The notes under the pieces: model-generated | Told to the model about the DNA's origin: nothing | The model's database searches: none | Seen by the model: only the letters and a program-made list of their open reading frames with translations | Assembly: GCA_017430235.1 (NCBI GenBank) | Contig: JAFRNH010000026.1 | Coordinates: 1 to 49,651 of the forward strand | Reading direction: 5' to 3' | Length of the DNA stretch: 49,651 bases | DNA from: Paludibacteraceae bacterium | GTDB taxonomy: Bacteria; Bacteroidota; Bacteroidia; Bacteroidales; Paludibacteraceae | Made by a program: the position numbers and the translations under genes | Shown: piece by piece, positions 1 to 8,308 of the stretch | Layout of the letters: each line of letters begins with the position of its first letter | How positions within the stretch are numbered: position 1 is the first letter of the stretch

Positions 1-59
1 GCATAATAAGCACGATAAATGATAGCGTAAGCATCAAGTAAAAAAAGCTTTTTTTCCAT
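1..59 (-). CDS. polA: DNA polymerase I, N-terminal start only (cut by window edge)
   Basis: Reading the minus strand from an ATG at 59-57 gives MEKKLFLLDAYAIIYRAYYA, which matches the very conserved N-terminus of bacterial DNA polymerase I (start of the 5' nuclease domain: KLFLLDAYA.IYRAYYA). Only 19 codons plus two bases lie in the window, so nothing can be said about the exonuclease or polymerase domains. The gene diverges from the polyprenyl synthase gene and has a Bacteroidota-type -7 box about 90 bases upstream. The identification rests on a short but distinctive peptide. Confidence 0.85.
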   Translation of the reverse strand, partial: MEKKLFLLDAYAIIYRAYY

Positions 60-82
60 AAGAAAAATTTAAGGTGACTTCA

Positions 83-100
83 ATAAATTCACCGTTTAAA
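83..100 (+). repeat. Dispersed intergenic motif (ATAAATTCACCGTTTAAA)
   Basis: One of several intergenic copies in the window of a motif close to TCTATAAATTCACYGTTTAAAC. Other copies are at 7591-7607, 8281-8296, 12445-12463, 17952-17970, 35244-35258, 45636-45658 and, inverted, 47895-47909. This copy lies between the divergent polA and polyprenyl synthase promoters. Function is unknown. Confidence 0.45.
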
Positions 101-146
101 TAAAAATAGTATAAAGCGTGGATTGTATAACCCACCTTTATAATGA

Positions 147-154
147 CAAAGATA
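147..154 (-). promoter_or_regulatory. -7 box for polA
   Basis: The minus strand reads TATCTTTG, matching the Bacteroidota -7 consensus TAnnTTTG, about 88 bases upstream of the polA ATG. No clear -33 element was picked out, so this is a consensus match only. Confidence 0.5.
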
Positions 155-220
155 AAAAAGTAATTAGAAAGAAAGATGTTGTAAAGAGCAAAACCATTAA
201 AATAAATGAAAAAATATTAC

Positions 221-228
221 TAATTTTG
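221..228 (+). promoter_or_regulatory. -7 box for the polyprenyl synthase gene
   Basis: TAATTTTG matches TAnnTTTG and ends 18 bases before the ATG at 247, implying a leader of roughly ten bases. No good -33 box is visible. Confidence 0.5.
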
Positions 229-246
229 CAAAAAATTTAATCGACG

Positions 247-1218
247 ATGATAAGTATCGAACAAATAAAAGAACCCATTCAAAAGGAATACGAAGAATTT
301 AAAATAAAATTCAGAGAAGCATTCCAAAGCAACAATGAACTTATCAACGTTGTTAATAAATACATCCTACAAAAAACAGGAAAACAGATCAGACCATTGC
401 TCACATTATTAGCAGCTAAAAGTTTAGGTGTTATTAATGAAGATACCTATCGATGTGCAATAGCAATGGAGATGCTTCATACAGCTAGTTTGATACATGA
501 TGATGTAGTAGACGAAAGTAATGAGAGAAGAGGACAAGCATCTGTCAACTCAAAATGGAACAATAAAATTTCTATCTTGATTGGCGACTATCTACTATCT
601 CAATCACTCGCTATAGCTAATCAAACTAAAAATCTGAAAATACTTGATAAAATAACCAGTTTAGGTAAGCAACTATCTGAAGGTGAACTAATTCAGATGG
701 ATAATGTAAAAAATATCAACTGCAAAGAAGATAGATATTTTGAGGTGATCAAAAAGAAAACAGCCTCATTGTTTGAAACTTGTACATACGCAGGAGCAGT
801 CTCTGTAGGAGCCAATAGCGAAGAGATAGAAAAACTAAGAAAATTTGGTGAGATATACGGAATCTGTTTTCAAATCAAAGATGATATTTTTGACTATATC
901 TCAACCGAAAAGAAGATAGGAAAACCTGTTGGTAACGACATACGAGAAGGTAAAATTACGTTACCTTTAATCTATGCACTCAATCAAAGTGAAGAGAAAA
1001 ATACCTACTTAGAGATTATCAAAAACAAAAACTTCACGAAAGAAAATATTGAAAAAATAATAGATTTTGTCATAAAAAATAAAGGCATTGAATATGCTAA
1101 ACAAAAGATGAAAGAATACCAAGAGAAGGCAAATTTATTATTGGAAACAATAGAAAATCAAGAGATTAAGCATTCACTAGAATTAGTATTACAACATACA
1201 ATAGAAAGAGAAGCATAA
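247..1218 (+). CDS. Polyprenyl diphosphate synthase (long-chain trans-prenyltransferase)
   Basis: A 323-residue class I trans-prenyltransferase that condenses isopentenyl diphosphate with an allylic diphosphate to build the isoprenoid side chain, probably of menaquinone. The first aspartate-rich motif is HDDVVDE (DDVVD at residues 85-89), the second is DDIFD at 212-216, and GKQIRP (45-50) is the usual diphosphate-binding stretch. The residue five before the first motif is alanine (A80); small residues here are typical of enzymes making products longer than C20, so a hepta- or octaprenyl synthase (IspB/HepT type) is more likely than an FPP synthase. Chain length cannot be fixed from sequence. 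Length is normal. It is transcribed divergently from polA and ends in a terminator shared with deoC. Confidence 0.93.
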   Translation: MISIEQIKEPIQKEYEEFKIKFREAFQSNNELINVVNKYILQKTGKQIRPLLTLLAAKSLGVINEDTYRCAIAMEMLHTASLIHDDVVDESNERRGQASVNSKWNNKISILIGDYLLSQSLAIANQTKNLKILDKITSLGKQLSEGELIQMDNVKNINCKEDRYFEVIKKKTASLFETCTYAGAVSVGANSEEIEKLRKFGEIYGICFQIKDDIFDYISTEKKIGKPVGNDIREGKITLPLIYALNQSEEKNTYLEIIKNKNFTKENIEKIIDFVIKNKGIEYAKQKMKEYQEKANLLLETIENQEIKHSLELVLQHTIEREA

Positions 1219-1248
1219 AAAAAGGTTGTCGATTGACAACCTTTTTTA
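1217..1248. terminator. Bidirectional intrinsic terminator
   Basis: An inverted repeat with arms AAAAAAGGTTGTC and GACAACCTTTTTT around a 4-base loop sits between the convergent polyprenyl synthase and deoC genes. The A- and T-runs on both sides make it usable in either direction. Confidence 0.85.
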
Positions 1249-1264
1249 GTATCATAAAATAATC

Positions 1265-2143
1265 TTAGAAATAAGAGATTTCTCGACCAGACAAAGATGA
1301 AAGAAGATGGTTGATCAACCGACTAGTACCAATTCTAAACAAAGAAGGATTCATCCATTCCTCACCTAAAATAGAAGCAACGATTGAATAATAAGAGACA
1401 GCAGTTGCTGTATCAGAAACACCACCAGCTACCTTCAAACCAACCTTTTGATTGTTCATTTCGTTGAATTCCTTAATCGCATTGGCCATCACATAAACAG
1501 CTTCATAAGTAGCACCAACAGAAGTTTTTCCTGTTGATGTTTTAATGAAATCAGCACCAGCAACCATAGCAATGATACAAGCTTTTTTAATAAGTACTGG
1601 GTCGTTCAACAAACCAGTTTCCAAAATCACCTTCAATTTTGCATCCTGACAAGCTGATTTAATTTCAGTAAGTTCATCATACGTCTCCTGATAGTTTTGC
1701 GAACAGAATTGAGATAAAGGCATAACAACATCAATTTCCGTAGCACCTTCCATAATGGACATACCAACCTCAGCAATCTTCACCTCTGGAAAAGTATTTG
1801 AATGAGGAAAACCTACTACAGTAGCAATCTCAAGATCCTCCTGAAGTGAATCCTTTACCGTACCAATAAACGAAGGATAAATACAGATAGCAGCTGGGTG
1901 AGGGAGAATCTCAAACTTTTCGTCAAACTTGTTCACTAATTCCACCAAGTTGGAAATAGAAGAAAAAGTATCATTCGAATTAAGAGAAGTCAAATCTATA
2001 CAACTCAAAATATTACTATAAACAGCATTCACATTATAGGTTTTGAAATTGTCTGCTATAACACGTTCAACTTGAGCAGTAACATTCTCTTTTTCTAAAT
2101 TAGAAAAATCATACTTTGAAAATAATTCTTCGAAACGATCCAT
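1265..2143 (-). CDS. deoC: Deoxyribose-phosphate aldolase
   Basis: A 292-residue class I aldolase that reversibly cleaves 2-deoxyribose 5-phosphate to glyceraldehyde 3-phosphate and acetaldehyde in deoxynucleoside catabolism. The Schiff-base lysine is K201 in ADFIKTSTGK. The second active-site lysine is K237 in VGLKVAGGV. EIDVVM (136-141) carries the conserved aspartate D138. The TIM-barrel core is complete; the protein is about 30 residues longer than the 259-residue E. coli enzyme because of an N-terminal extension. It lies 54 bases downstream of the MazG-like gene on the same strand and is probably cotranscribed with it, which fits a shared nucleotide-salvage or clean-up role. Confidence 0.95.
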   Translation of the reverse strand: MDRFEELFSKYDFSNLEKENVTAQVERVIADNFKTYNVNAVYSNILSCIDLTSLNSNDTFSSISNLVELVNKFDEKFEILPHPAAICIYPSFIGTVKDSLQEDLEIATVVGFPHSNTFPEVKIAEVGMSIMEGATEIDVVMPLSQFCSQNYQETYDELTEIKSACQDAKLKVILETGLLNDPVLIKKACIIAMVAGADFIKTSTGKTSVGATYEAVYVMANAIKEFNEMNNQKVGLKVAGGVSDTATAVSYYSIVASILGEEWMNPSLFRIGTSRLINHLLSSLSGREISYF

Positions 2144-2197
2144 AAATATATAATAAACAGTTATTTAAAGTGAGTCAATAAATTGATTTTATAAAAC

Positions 2198-2524
2198 TCA
2201 CTGAAGTTTTTCATTATTAATATGACGAGTGGCATCTCGCTGAGTTTTCTTTTTTAAATTAGCAGCAAAAGCCTCTTCTAAGTTGACACCAGTTTGATTG
2301 GCAAGACAAACAAGCACCCAAAGGACATCGGCCATTTCATCTTGCAACGAATATTGAAGATCGGATGCTTTGGAAGATTGATCTCCATATTTGCGAGCCA
2401 TTACACGAGCCAACTCCCCTACTTCCTCCATCAACACAGCCGTATTTGTTAATTCGCTAAAATATCGAACACCATACGTTTTAATCCATTGATCGACGGT
2501 GGACTGTAATTCATCTAAAGTCAT
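2198..2524 (-). CDS. MazG-like nucleotide pyrophosphohydrolase
   Basis: A 108-residue all-alpha NTP pyrophosphatase of the MazG/RS21-C6 superfamily, which hydrolyses (often non-canonical) nucleoside triphosphates to monophosphates. The metal-binding motifs are EEVGE (33-37) and DEMAD (62-66), matching the EExxE...ExxD signature. This is a single-domain form of ordinary length. It is the first gene of a two-gene unit with deoC. A -7-like box lies about 265 bases upstream, so the leader may be long. Substrate is unknown; the house-cleaning role is inferred from the family. Confidence 0.9.
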   Translation of the reverse strand: MTLDELQSTVDQWIKTYGVRYFSELTNTAVLMEEVGELARVMARKYGDQSSKASDLQYSLQDEMADVLWVLVCLANQTGVNLEEAFAANLKKKTQRDATRHINNEKLQ

Positions 2525-3016
2525 ACCTTATCTCTTTATGTACTCAATAAAAAATTTTTTTATCTTCTTTACTTATCAACCTTTTCTTTCTTATAGATTT
2601 TAAAATATTAAATAATATAGAAATAAATAAGTAATATAATAGGTTGTTAGTAACGTTCAAAGAAAAAATAAAAAAGAATTTTTTATATCAATTTTAAAAA
2701 TTCATCCACATTAATTAAGTAAAAATGTTAGTAAATTATCATTGAAAATCTGTGATTTAAAGGGTTTACTAACACTCTTAACAACTGGGCAAAGATACAA
2801 ATTATTAAAAGAAATTAGCAGTTGAAATGTGTAAATAAGTGGTTAAAACTTTTAGTAAAAATAAAGCTAAAAAATTTGGAGTTTATAGGTTGATGATTGT
2901 ATATATCTTTTTTTCAAATAATAAACTTTATTTTTTATTTTTTACTTTCCTCAATTTTACAAGTTATTAACAGGTTTTTCAATAGGTTTATAAACATAAA
3001 TTAGTAGTAATATTCA
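2525..3016. other. AT-rich intergenic region with no gene seen
   Basis: About 490 bases lie between the MazG-like start and the terminator of the T9SS cargo pair. I see no convincing open reading frame on either strand. The only structured signal is a minus-strand -7-like box (2790-2797). Confidence 0.5.
2790..2797 (-). promoter_or_regulatory. Candidate -7 box upstream of the MazG-like gene
   Basis: The minus strand reads TATCTTTG, a match to TAnnTTTG. It could drive the MazG-like/deoC pair with a leader of about 260 bases. There is no clear -33 partner. Confidence 0.35.
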
Positions 3017-3057
3017 TTAAAAAACAAGCCGCACCCATATAGATAGTGCGGCTTGTT
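3017..3057 (-). terminator. Intrinsic terminator of the T9SS cargo pair
   Basis: Arms ACAAGCCGCAC (3024-3034) and GTGCGGCTTGT (3047-3057) form a strong hairpin followed on the minus strand by a T-run. It lies 18 bases past the stop of the 681-residue protein. Confidence 0.85.
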
Positions 3058-3074
3058 GATATGATAGCTGATTG

Positions 3075-5120
3075 TTATAACGAAACTTTAAACACTTCGC
3101 CATTTACATTTACTATGAAGACACCTGAACCAAGCGAACTGATTGTCTCTTCATTTGAAGAGATGGGACCAGAGTAAACGATACGGCCCAATATATCTGA
3201 GATAATCACGCTTGAACCTAATGTAGCATTGCCTATGACAATAGTTCCATTATTCGTCCATACATGTGATAAAGAGTTAACATGCTTTGGTGCTCGTGTT
3301 TCATCATCCTTCTTATATACTACCGAAATTGTAGAATTCTCTGAGATTTCTGGTGTTTCATAAAGATCATCTTGCAACTGTTCTGTTACATCATCACCAT
3401 TGAATGAGACAGATTCGATAGACCATCCTTTTTCAGGTTCAAAAGCTAACTTGAAGGTCTTACATTCTTCCACCATCACATCAATCTTACCATTAGCACC
3501 ATCTTGGATGGTTAAATAGACTTCCGGACAACCTTCTGTTGTAATTTCACCTTCAATATTAAATTTTTCCTCTTCTGCACCATATCCTGGTTTGAATATG
3601 ATTTTATAAGTATATGAGCTACAAGACTCTACACTATCAACATAAGATCCTTTTGTAAAAATCTCTTTTGATAATTTATATTCTGTAGTTGTAGAATCGG
3701 TCAGATTTGTTTTGCTGAGTATAAACTCTGTTCCATCTGTCCATACTTTTCCACTCTTTCCCCATGAGATTTTTATAGTATTATTTGAAGTAAGAGTTGC
3801 TTTTGGATTCTTTGGAAAGAGATGGTCTCCATAAGATATGTCTACGGCTACTTTTCTTTTAAATTTTTTGAAACATTCCATATCTTTAAAAGTAGAACGC
3901 TCTACTGTGAATTCGTAATTAACCGCTCCAACATAACTTGGTATTTCATAAGAATAGTCTGTTATTCCAGCCTTATAAGGAACCTCTATTGTTTCTTCCT
4001 TTACATCTTCTCCTACTGTCCTCTTTAATGTGATAAGAAATGGACTATCGTCATAATCAGTGGAAGGAGCGTTTGGAATTTTCCATACAAATTGCTTTTT
4101 TGAATCTGAACCACCATCATCGAAATTTATATAAGAAACTTGAGGACAAGCATTTATTTCCACTGTTTGAGACTCATAAGTATACAAAAGTGTTTCTTGA
4201 ATACCATTAGCCTCTGTTATTAATTCACATTCATGTCTAAGTTTATATCTGTAAGAAGAATTCAGATTATGGTATTCATCTGTTGTAGAAACTTCTACTG
4301 ACAAAGGAGCTGGATCATATTTAGCATAACGGGCTACCACTCCTGGAAGATCGACATAGGAATCTGTTGATGCATCAATCAAGTAAACAGCACCTGATCC
4401 TGCAATTCCGGAAGAGTTTTTTCGTGTCCAATCAAAATTAAGCATTGGCTTGGAATTATTACAGTCATAATAGGCTTTGGTGATTTTTAATCCAGGATTA
4501 GTAGGATAAGTCAATGTCACTTTACGATAATCTGGAATATTATAGTCTTCGTCTTCTCCTTGACCTGAAATACCTTTTTTCCACCAGTGTCCTTTTAGGT
4601 CAATTGAAATTGTTTTACCCAAATCTTCTTGAGAAACAGGCACTGCGAACGTATAATAATATGTTTTCTCGTCACTTCCTCCCTGTGCAGCAGGTGCATC
4701 TTCACCAGCTGATTTTTCGCCTTGCAACTTTCTTCCATCAATGGTAGATCCTGCGTCGCCTCCATCTGTATTTAACACAATAGATATCACATGCTTTGTA
4801 TGTGTTTTTTGTGTCAGCGTAAGAGGGTCGCCATCTTCACCCCAACAACAACGTGCATTCGCTTCTCCTCCCCATGTTTGGTAAACTCTGATTTTGTAGA
4901 GAAGTACACCATTTTCAGGATCCCATTTGATTTCATCAAGGTAACTGTATTTCTCCCATGAACAACCACTGGTGATAGCAGAGGCATTTTGGTAGGGTAG
5001 TAAGCAAATTAAGCTTAATAGCAAAAGCCGTCCAAATTTGGAGATGCGGCTGCTATTTTTGCTGAAGAAATTTCTTTTCAATTTCTCGCTTATAATAGTT
5101 ATCATATTCATTTTTTTCAT
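3075..5120 (-). CDS. T9SS-secreted surface protein with C-terminal sorting domain (paralogue 1)
   Basis: A 681-residue secreted protein of unknown function. An N-terminal signal peptide has a long basic n-region and a hydrophobic core ending near QNASA (about residues 30-49). The middle is beta-rich and repetitive, with fibronectin-III-like stretches. Around residues 535-605 a segment beginning QDGANGK and containing GWSIESVSFNG resembles a divergent InlB B-repeat. The last 60-70 residues (GTIVIGNA, DILGRIVYSG, GSGVFIVNVNG) are a T9SS type A sorting domain, predicting export through the outer membrane and surface attachment or release. It follows its paralogue by 40 bases and shares its terminator. 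There is no catalytic motif; an adhesin or matrix role is only a guess. Confidence 0.85.
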   Translation of the reverse strand: MKKMNMITIISEKLKRNFFSKNSSRISKFGRLLLLSLICLLPYQNASAITSGCSWEKYSYLDEIKWDPENGVLLYKIRVYQTWGGEANARCCWGEDGDPLTLTQKTHTKHVISIVLNTDGGDAGSTIDGRKLQGEKSAGEDAPAAQGGSDEKTYYYTFAVPVSQEDLGKTISIDLKGHWWKKGISGQGEDEDYNIPDYRKVTLTYPTNPGLKITKAYYDCNNSKPMLNFDWTRKNSSGIAGSGAVYLIDASTDSYVDLPGVVARYAKYDPAPLSVEVSTTDEYHNLNSSYRYKLRHECELITEANGIQETLLYTYESQTVEINACPQVSYINFDDGGSDSKKQFVWKIPNAPSTDYDDSPFLITLKRTVGEDVKEETIEVPYKAGITDYSYEIPSYVGAVNYEFTVERSTFKDMECFKKFKRKVAVDISYGDHLFPKNPKATLTSNNTIKISWGKSGKVWTDGTEFILSKTNLTDSTTTEYKLSKEIFTKGSYVDSVESCSSYTYKIIFKPGYGAEEEKFNIEGEITTEGCPEVYLTIQDGANGKIDVMVEECKTFKLAFEPEKGWSIESVSFNGDDVTEQLQDDLYETPEISENSTISVVYKKDDETRAPKHVNSLSHVWTNNGTIVIGNATLGSSVIISDILGRIVYSGPISSNEETISSLGSGVFIVNVNGEVFKVSL

Positions 5121-5160
5121 TTTAAATTAATTGTCAATTCAATTTTCACTTATGTGTTTG

Positions 5161-7173
5161 TTAGAGAGATACTTTAAATATCTCACCATCCACTTCTACT
5201 AAGAAGATACCCGAACCTAATGAATCGATTGTCATCTCATTCGAGTTAATTTTTCCTGAATAAAGCACTTCACCAAAACTGTTTGTTATGGTTATCTCTG
5301 AGTCAAACGAAGCATTGCTGATGACAACACTTCCATTGTTTACCCATACACGCAACCATGAGTTAGCGATTCGTGGTGCAGGAGAAGCACTGTTTTTCTT
5401 GTAGACTACAGATAATGTTGAGTTGTCCAATATCTCTGGTGTCTCATACAAATTCTCTTGTAGTTGATCTGTTACATCGGTGCCATTGAAAGAGACTGAA
5501 CCAATAGACCAATCCTCTTCTGGCGTAAATCTAATTTTATAAGATTTGCAAGTTCCAGCGAGCATATTTGTCTTACCATTAGCTCCGTCAAGAATTGACA
5601 AGAAAACAGGTTCTTCATCCTCACAACCTTTCGTTTTAATTGTGTCAGTAATGTTCAATTTCATATCATCCATTCCTTTAGCAGGTTGAAAGAGGATATC
5701 ATACAAATACGAACTGCAAGGTTCAGCCTCGTCGATATAGGATAGTTTATTGTATTCAGCTTTCGATAGAGTATCCAGTTTTACCTCATTGGTTGTCAAG
5801 TTAGTACGACTAATAATGAACAATGTACCTTCCGACCAAGCTACACCCTCTTTTTTCCAAGTAAGTTCGATATTAGCTGGATATGAGACGAGTGCTGCGT
5901 GAGGCTCACTTGGATAAGTGTGTTTTCCAGCGGTTAATGTCACAGCTTTCGTTTTTCTTAATTTATCATAGCAACTAAGATCCTTTGTTGATGATCTTTT
6001 AATACTAAACTCATACTCTGCGCTTTCTGTAGAGACAGGCACTTCATACGTATAATCTGTTTTTCCTGGCTCATATTCAATTTCTTTGGTAGTTTCTGAC
6101 ACGACACTATCTTCCACTGTTTTTTTGATGGTAAGAAGGAATGAACCGTCGTCGTAATTAGATGTAGGCGCTGTCGGAATATTCCAACTGCAAGCTAGTT
6201 TATCATCATTAAGTTTGAAATTCATGTCAGAGACTTGAGGATAAGCATTGACTATTACTTTATTAGATTCAGACACATACGTAAGAATATTTTCGATTCC
6301 ATTTGCCTTTGTTTGAATATTAATCTCTTGTCTCAATTTATATGTGTAAGATTTGCTTAGATCGTGATAAGGAGCGGTATAAGCCACTAAAGAAAAACTG
6401 GTTAGGTCACTTCCTGGCGAATAGACTTTCGTGCCAGGCATAGATGTCATAGTGGATGAATCTGCCTCACACAAAGTGATGACTCCATAAGCATTCAGTC
6501 CTGTCGTATCCTTGCGTGTCCAATCGAAGTAGATCATTGGATTATTATTTGCGCCACAACCATAGTACACTTTAGTTATTTCTAGTTCAGGATCTTTTGG
6601 ATTGTTCAATGTAACTGTACGATAAGAAGGCTTATTAATATCTTCGTTTTTAGTGGAGCCAGCTCTGCACCAGTAACCTTTCAGATCAATCGTGATTTCT
6701 TTTCCTAAATCTTCTTGTGAAGCGGGAATATCAAATTCTAAAAAACGAGTTACATCACCATTATCAGAATATGGTTCGTCAGTTACGGTAAACAGAAGTG
6801 CTCTACCATCAATAAATGTTTGATTTTCGGAAGAACCACCGTTATTCATTTGAATTGTGATCACATGTTTGTCTTTGGTGTTTTGTACCAGTTTTAGAGA
6901 ATCTCCATCTAATCCCCATCCACATTGTCCAGAACCACTTCCTCCCCACGTTTGGTAAACTCTGATTTTGTAATGAATTTTTCCTTTATCAGGGTTCCAT
7001 GTGATTTCATCTAAATCACTATACTCTTCCCAACTAGCTACGGCTGAAGCGTTTTGCCATGCCAATAAAAATAGGCTTAGAAATAGTGCCCATTTAAATT
7101 TTGAAGTAGGACTCTTTTGTCCCGTGGAGAGATTTCTTTTTAGTTTTTCTCCCCCAAAAAACATTAAATTCAT
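5161..7173 (-). CDS. T9SS-secreted surface protein with C-terminal sorting domain (paralogue 2)
   Basis: A 670-residue paralogue of the next gene, with the same architecture throughout: signal peptide ending near QNASA (about 25-45), an early block around YKIRVYQTWGG, beta-rich repeats, an InlB-like segment (LDGANGKTNM, GWSIGSVSFNGTDVT) and a type A sorting domain (NSFGEVLYSG, GSGIFLVEVDGE, final KVSL). The two proteins are clearly homologous but diverged, so the duplication is not recent. This is the promoter-proximal gene of the pair, and no clear -7 box was found just upstream. The N-terminal region before the hydrophobic core is unusually long (about 27 residues), so a later start is possible, but the same LKRN motif in both paralogues argues for this start. 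Confidence 0.83.
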   Translation of the reverse strand: MNLMFFGGEKLKRNLSTGQKSPTSKFKWALFLSLFLLAWQNASAVASWEEYSDLDEITWNPDKGKIHYKIRVYQTWGGSGSGQCGWGLDGDSLKLVQNTKDKHVITIQMNNGGSSENQTFIDGRALLFTVTDEPYSDNGDVTRFLEFDIPASQEDLGKEITIDLKGYWCRAGSTKNEDINKPSYRTVTLNNPKDPELEITKVYYGCGANNNPMIYFDWTRKDTTGLNAYGVITLCEADSSTMTSMPGTKVYSPGSDLTSFSLVAYTAPYHDLSKSYTYKLRQEINIQTKANGIENILTYVSESNKVIVNAYPQVSDMNFKLNDDKLACSWNIPTAPTSNYDDGSFLLTIKKTVEDSVVSETTKEIEYEPGKTDYTYEVPVSTESAEYEFSIKRSSTKDLSCYDKLRKTKAVTLTAGKHTYPSEPHAALVSYPANIELTWKKEGVAWSEGTLFIISRTNLTTNEVKLDTLSKAEYNKLSYIDEAEPCSSYLYDILFQPAKGMDDMKLNITDTIKTKGCEDEEPVFLSILDGANGKTNMLAGTCKSYKIRFTPEEDWSIGSVSFNGTDVTDQLQENLYETPEILDNSTLSVVYKKNSASPAPRIANSWLRVWVNNGSVVISNASFDSEITITNSFGEVLYSGKINSNEMTIDSLGSGIFLVEVDGEIFKVSL

Positions 7174-7342
7174 TTGTTATATTTGTTTAGTTACTAAAAT
7201 CTATGGTTCATACAAAAGGCGATTTATGATATCACCATGATATTACCCATATTTGTGTTGATATCTTCCCTTTGTATTAAATATTCGTAATTGATATAAG
7301 TGTTTATTTTCAAATTGTTACTTTTTAATATAGGTTTGTTTT

Positions 7343-7420
7343 CTATGTAATTTTGTCTTCTGCAGATGAAGTAAAAACGATAGCTAATGGAATAGCTATA
7401 ATTGAAAGAATTTTCTTCAT
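7343..7420 (-). CDS. Possible 25-residue secreted peptide or signal-peptide relic
   Basis: The minus strand encodes a complete 25-residue frame beginning MKKILSIIAIPLAIVFTSSA and ending EDKIT: a basic start, hydrophobic core and an SSA cleavage-like site, then a stop after five more residues. A TAGATTTG -7 box lies about 90 bases upstream, and a 10-bp inverted repeat lies in the presumed leader. It could be a genuine tiny exported peptide or the surviving signal-peptide end of a lost secreted protein. No relatives are recognised. Confidence 0.35.
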   Translation of the reverse strand: MKKILSIIAIPLAIVFTSSAEDKIT

Positions 7421-7509
7421 TTCTCTACATTAAATTTAAATTATGGTTCTATGTTTATTTATAATTGTGTTACTCAATAGTAGAACCATATAACCGTTGA
7501 ATAATCGTG

Positions 7510-7517
7510 CAAATCTA
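7510..7517 (-). promoter_or_regulatory. -7 box upstream of the 25-residue peptide
   Basis: The minus strand reads TAGATTTG, a consensus TAnnTTTG match, about 90 bases before the ATG of the small peptide gene. Confidence 0.4.
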
Positions 7518-7697
7518 ATAAAATAGTAGAAAAATTTATAACAATAAATGTAAAAAATAATATCTTAGTAGCGTAATTTATATAGGAAAGTTCTATAAAT
7601 TTACCCATTAGTGTCTTGTTAAAACGGGACAGTAGTGCTCTGAACTATAAAGTTAACGAAGTATGAAAAAAAAAAGAATAGAAAGAATAGAAAGAAT

Positions 7698-8009
7698 TTG
7701 AATGGAGAAAAAGCAAATAACTCTGATTCAATCGAAAAGAATTTGAAATACTGTTTCTGGGGTGCTGCCATTATATTTGTCGTTTCGGAATACATCAGTT
7801 CGGGAAGGGTCTTAAATTCTGTGACATCTGAAGTGCTTTGGACAACTGTGATTATTACAATTGTTGGAGTCGTGCTCTTTTGGATTATATTCTTTTGTTT
7901 GAATGATTATAAAAACAAATGGTTGAAATTTTCGTTAGATGATAAATTAGTCACTATTGCAAGAGTTTTCACTTCCTTTTTTGTCGGTTTTTTTGGGTGG
8001 ATTCGCTAA
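7698..8009 (+). CDS. Small predicted membrane protein (possibly first part of a frameshifted gene)
   Basis: About 103 residues from a TTG codon, with three hydrophobic segments: GAAIIFVVSEYI (about 23-37), VIITIVGVVLFWIIFFCL (about 50-68) and VFTSFFVGFFG (about 89-100). There is no ATG in this frame. An ATG at 7663 lies in another frame and is followed by ten A residues; one extra A would join it to this frame and give a normal start. At the 3' end a run of seven T precedes the stop, and the next frame (7997-8266) overlaps by 13 bases. The gene may therefore be one membrane protein interrupted at two homopolymers. Function unknown. Confidence 0.5.
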   Translation: MNGEKANNSDSIEKNLKYCFWGAAIIFVVSEYISSGRVLNSVTSEVLWTTVIITIVGVVLFWIIFFCLNDYKNKWLKFSLDDKLVTIARVFTSFFVGFFGWIR

Positions 8010-8266
8010 TATGTTCGTATGCGGTTATATACCCTAATGATGAACCGATTAAAACACATGAGTGTCCTATTGATACATTTTACACTGATAAAAGAGGTTC
8101 CACATTTATATTTTACTATGAAGGTGAGCGTCAGGTTATCTCGAAGAAGATACCTAAAGTAGTTGCTAAGAATACAAGTTCTTTCGTATACGTAGTAGAG
8201 ACTCGAAGTTCTATACTGAATATGGACATTATTGAGAGTGCAGGATTCCGTAGAAAACAAGAATAA
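7997..8266 (+). CDS. Hypothetical protein (possibly second part of a frameshifted gene)
   Basis: About 89 residues from a GTG codon overlapping the end of the preceding frame. It begins with a hydrophobic stretch (DSLICSYAVIY) and continues as a soluble, charged beta-like domain (DKRGSTFIFYYEGERQ). Together with the preceding frame it would make a plausible membrane protein with a C-terminal cytoplasmic or periplasmic domain. The 7-T run at the junction is a natural slippage or error site. No family recognised. Confidence 0.4.
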   Translation: MDSLICSYAVIYPNDEPIKTHECPIDTFYTDKRGSTFIFYYEGERQVISKKIPKVVAKNTSSFVYVVETRSSILNMDIIESAGFRRKQE

Positions 8267-8280
8267 CGTGACAGTTGTGA

Positions 8281-8296
8281 AATTCACCATTTAAAC
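8281..8296 (+). repeat. Partial copy of the dispersed intergenic motif
   Basis: AATTCACCATTTAAAC matches the 3' two-thirds of the dispersed motif and lies just upstream of the J-domain gene, where it could overlap its leader. Confidence 0.35.
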
Positions 8297-8308
8297 AAAT
8301 AATATGTA

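Larger units (their letters stand above)
7174..7697. other. Divergent intergenic region
   Basis: 524 bases between the T9SS pair and the small membrane-protein gene. It holds a possible 25-residue signal-peptide-like gene (7343-7420), its -7 box (7510-7517), a perfect 10-bp inverted repeat TATGGTTCTA/TAGAACCATA (7442-7451 and 7481-7490) and a weak copy of the dispersed motif (7591-7607). Confidence 0.5.

Noticed and set aside
2525-3016. Possible small RNA or gene in the AT-rich gap
   Set aside because: Apart from one -7-like box I see no terminator-bounded unit or coding frame.
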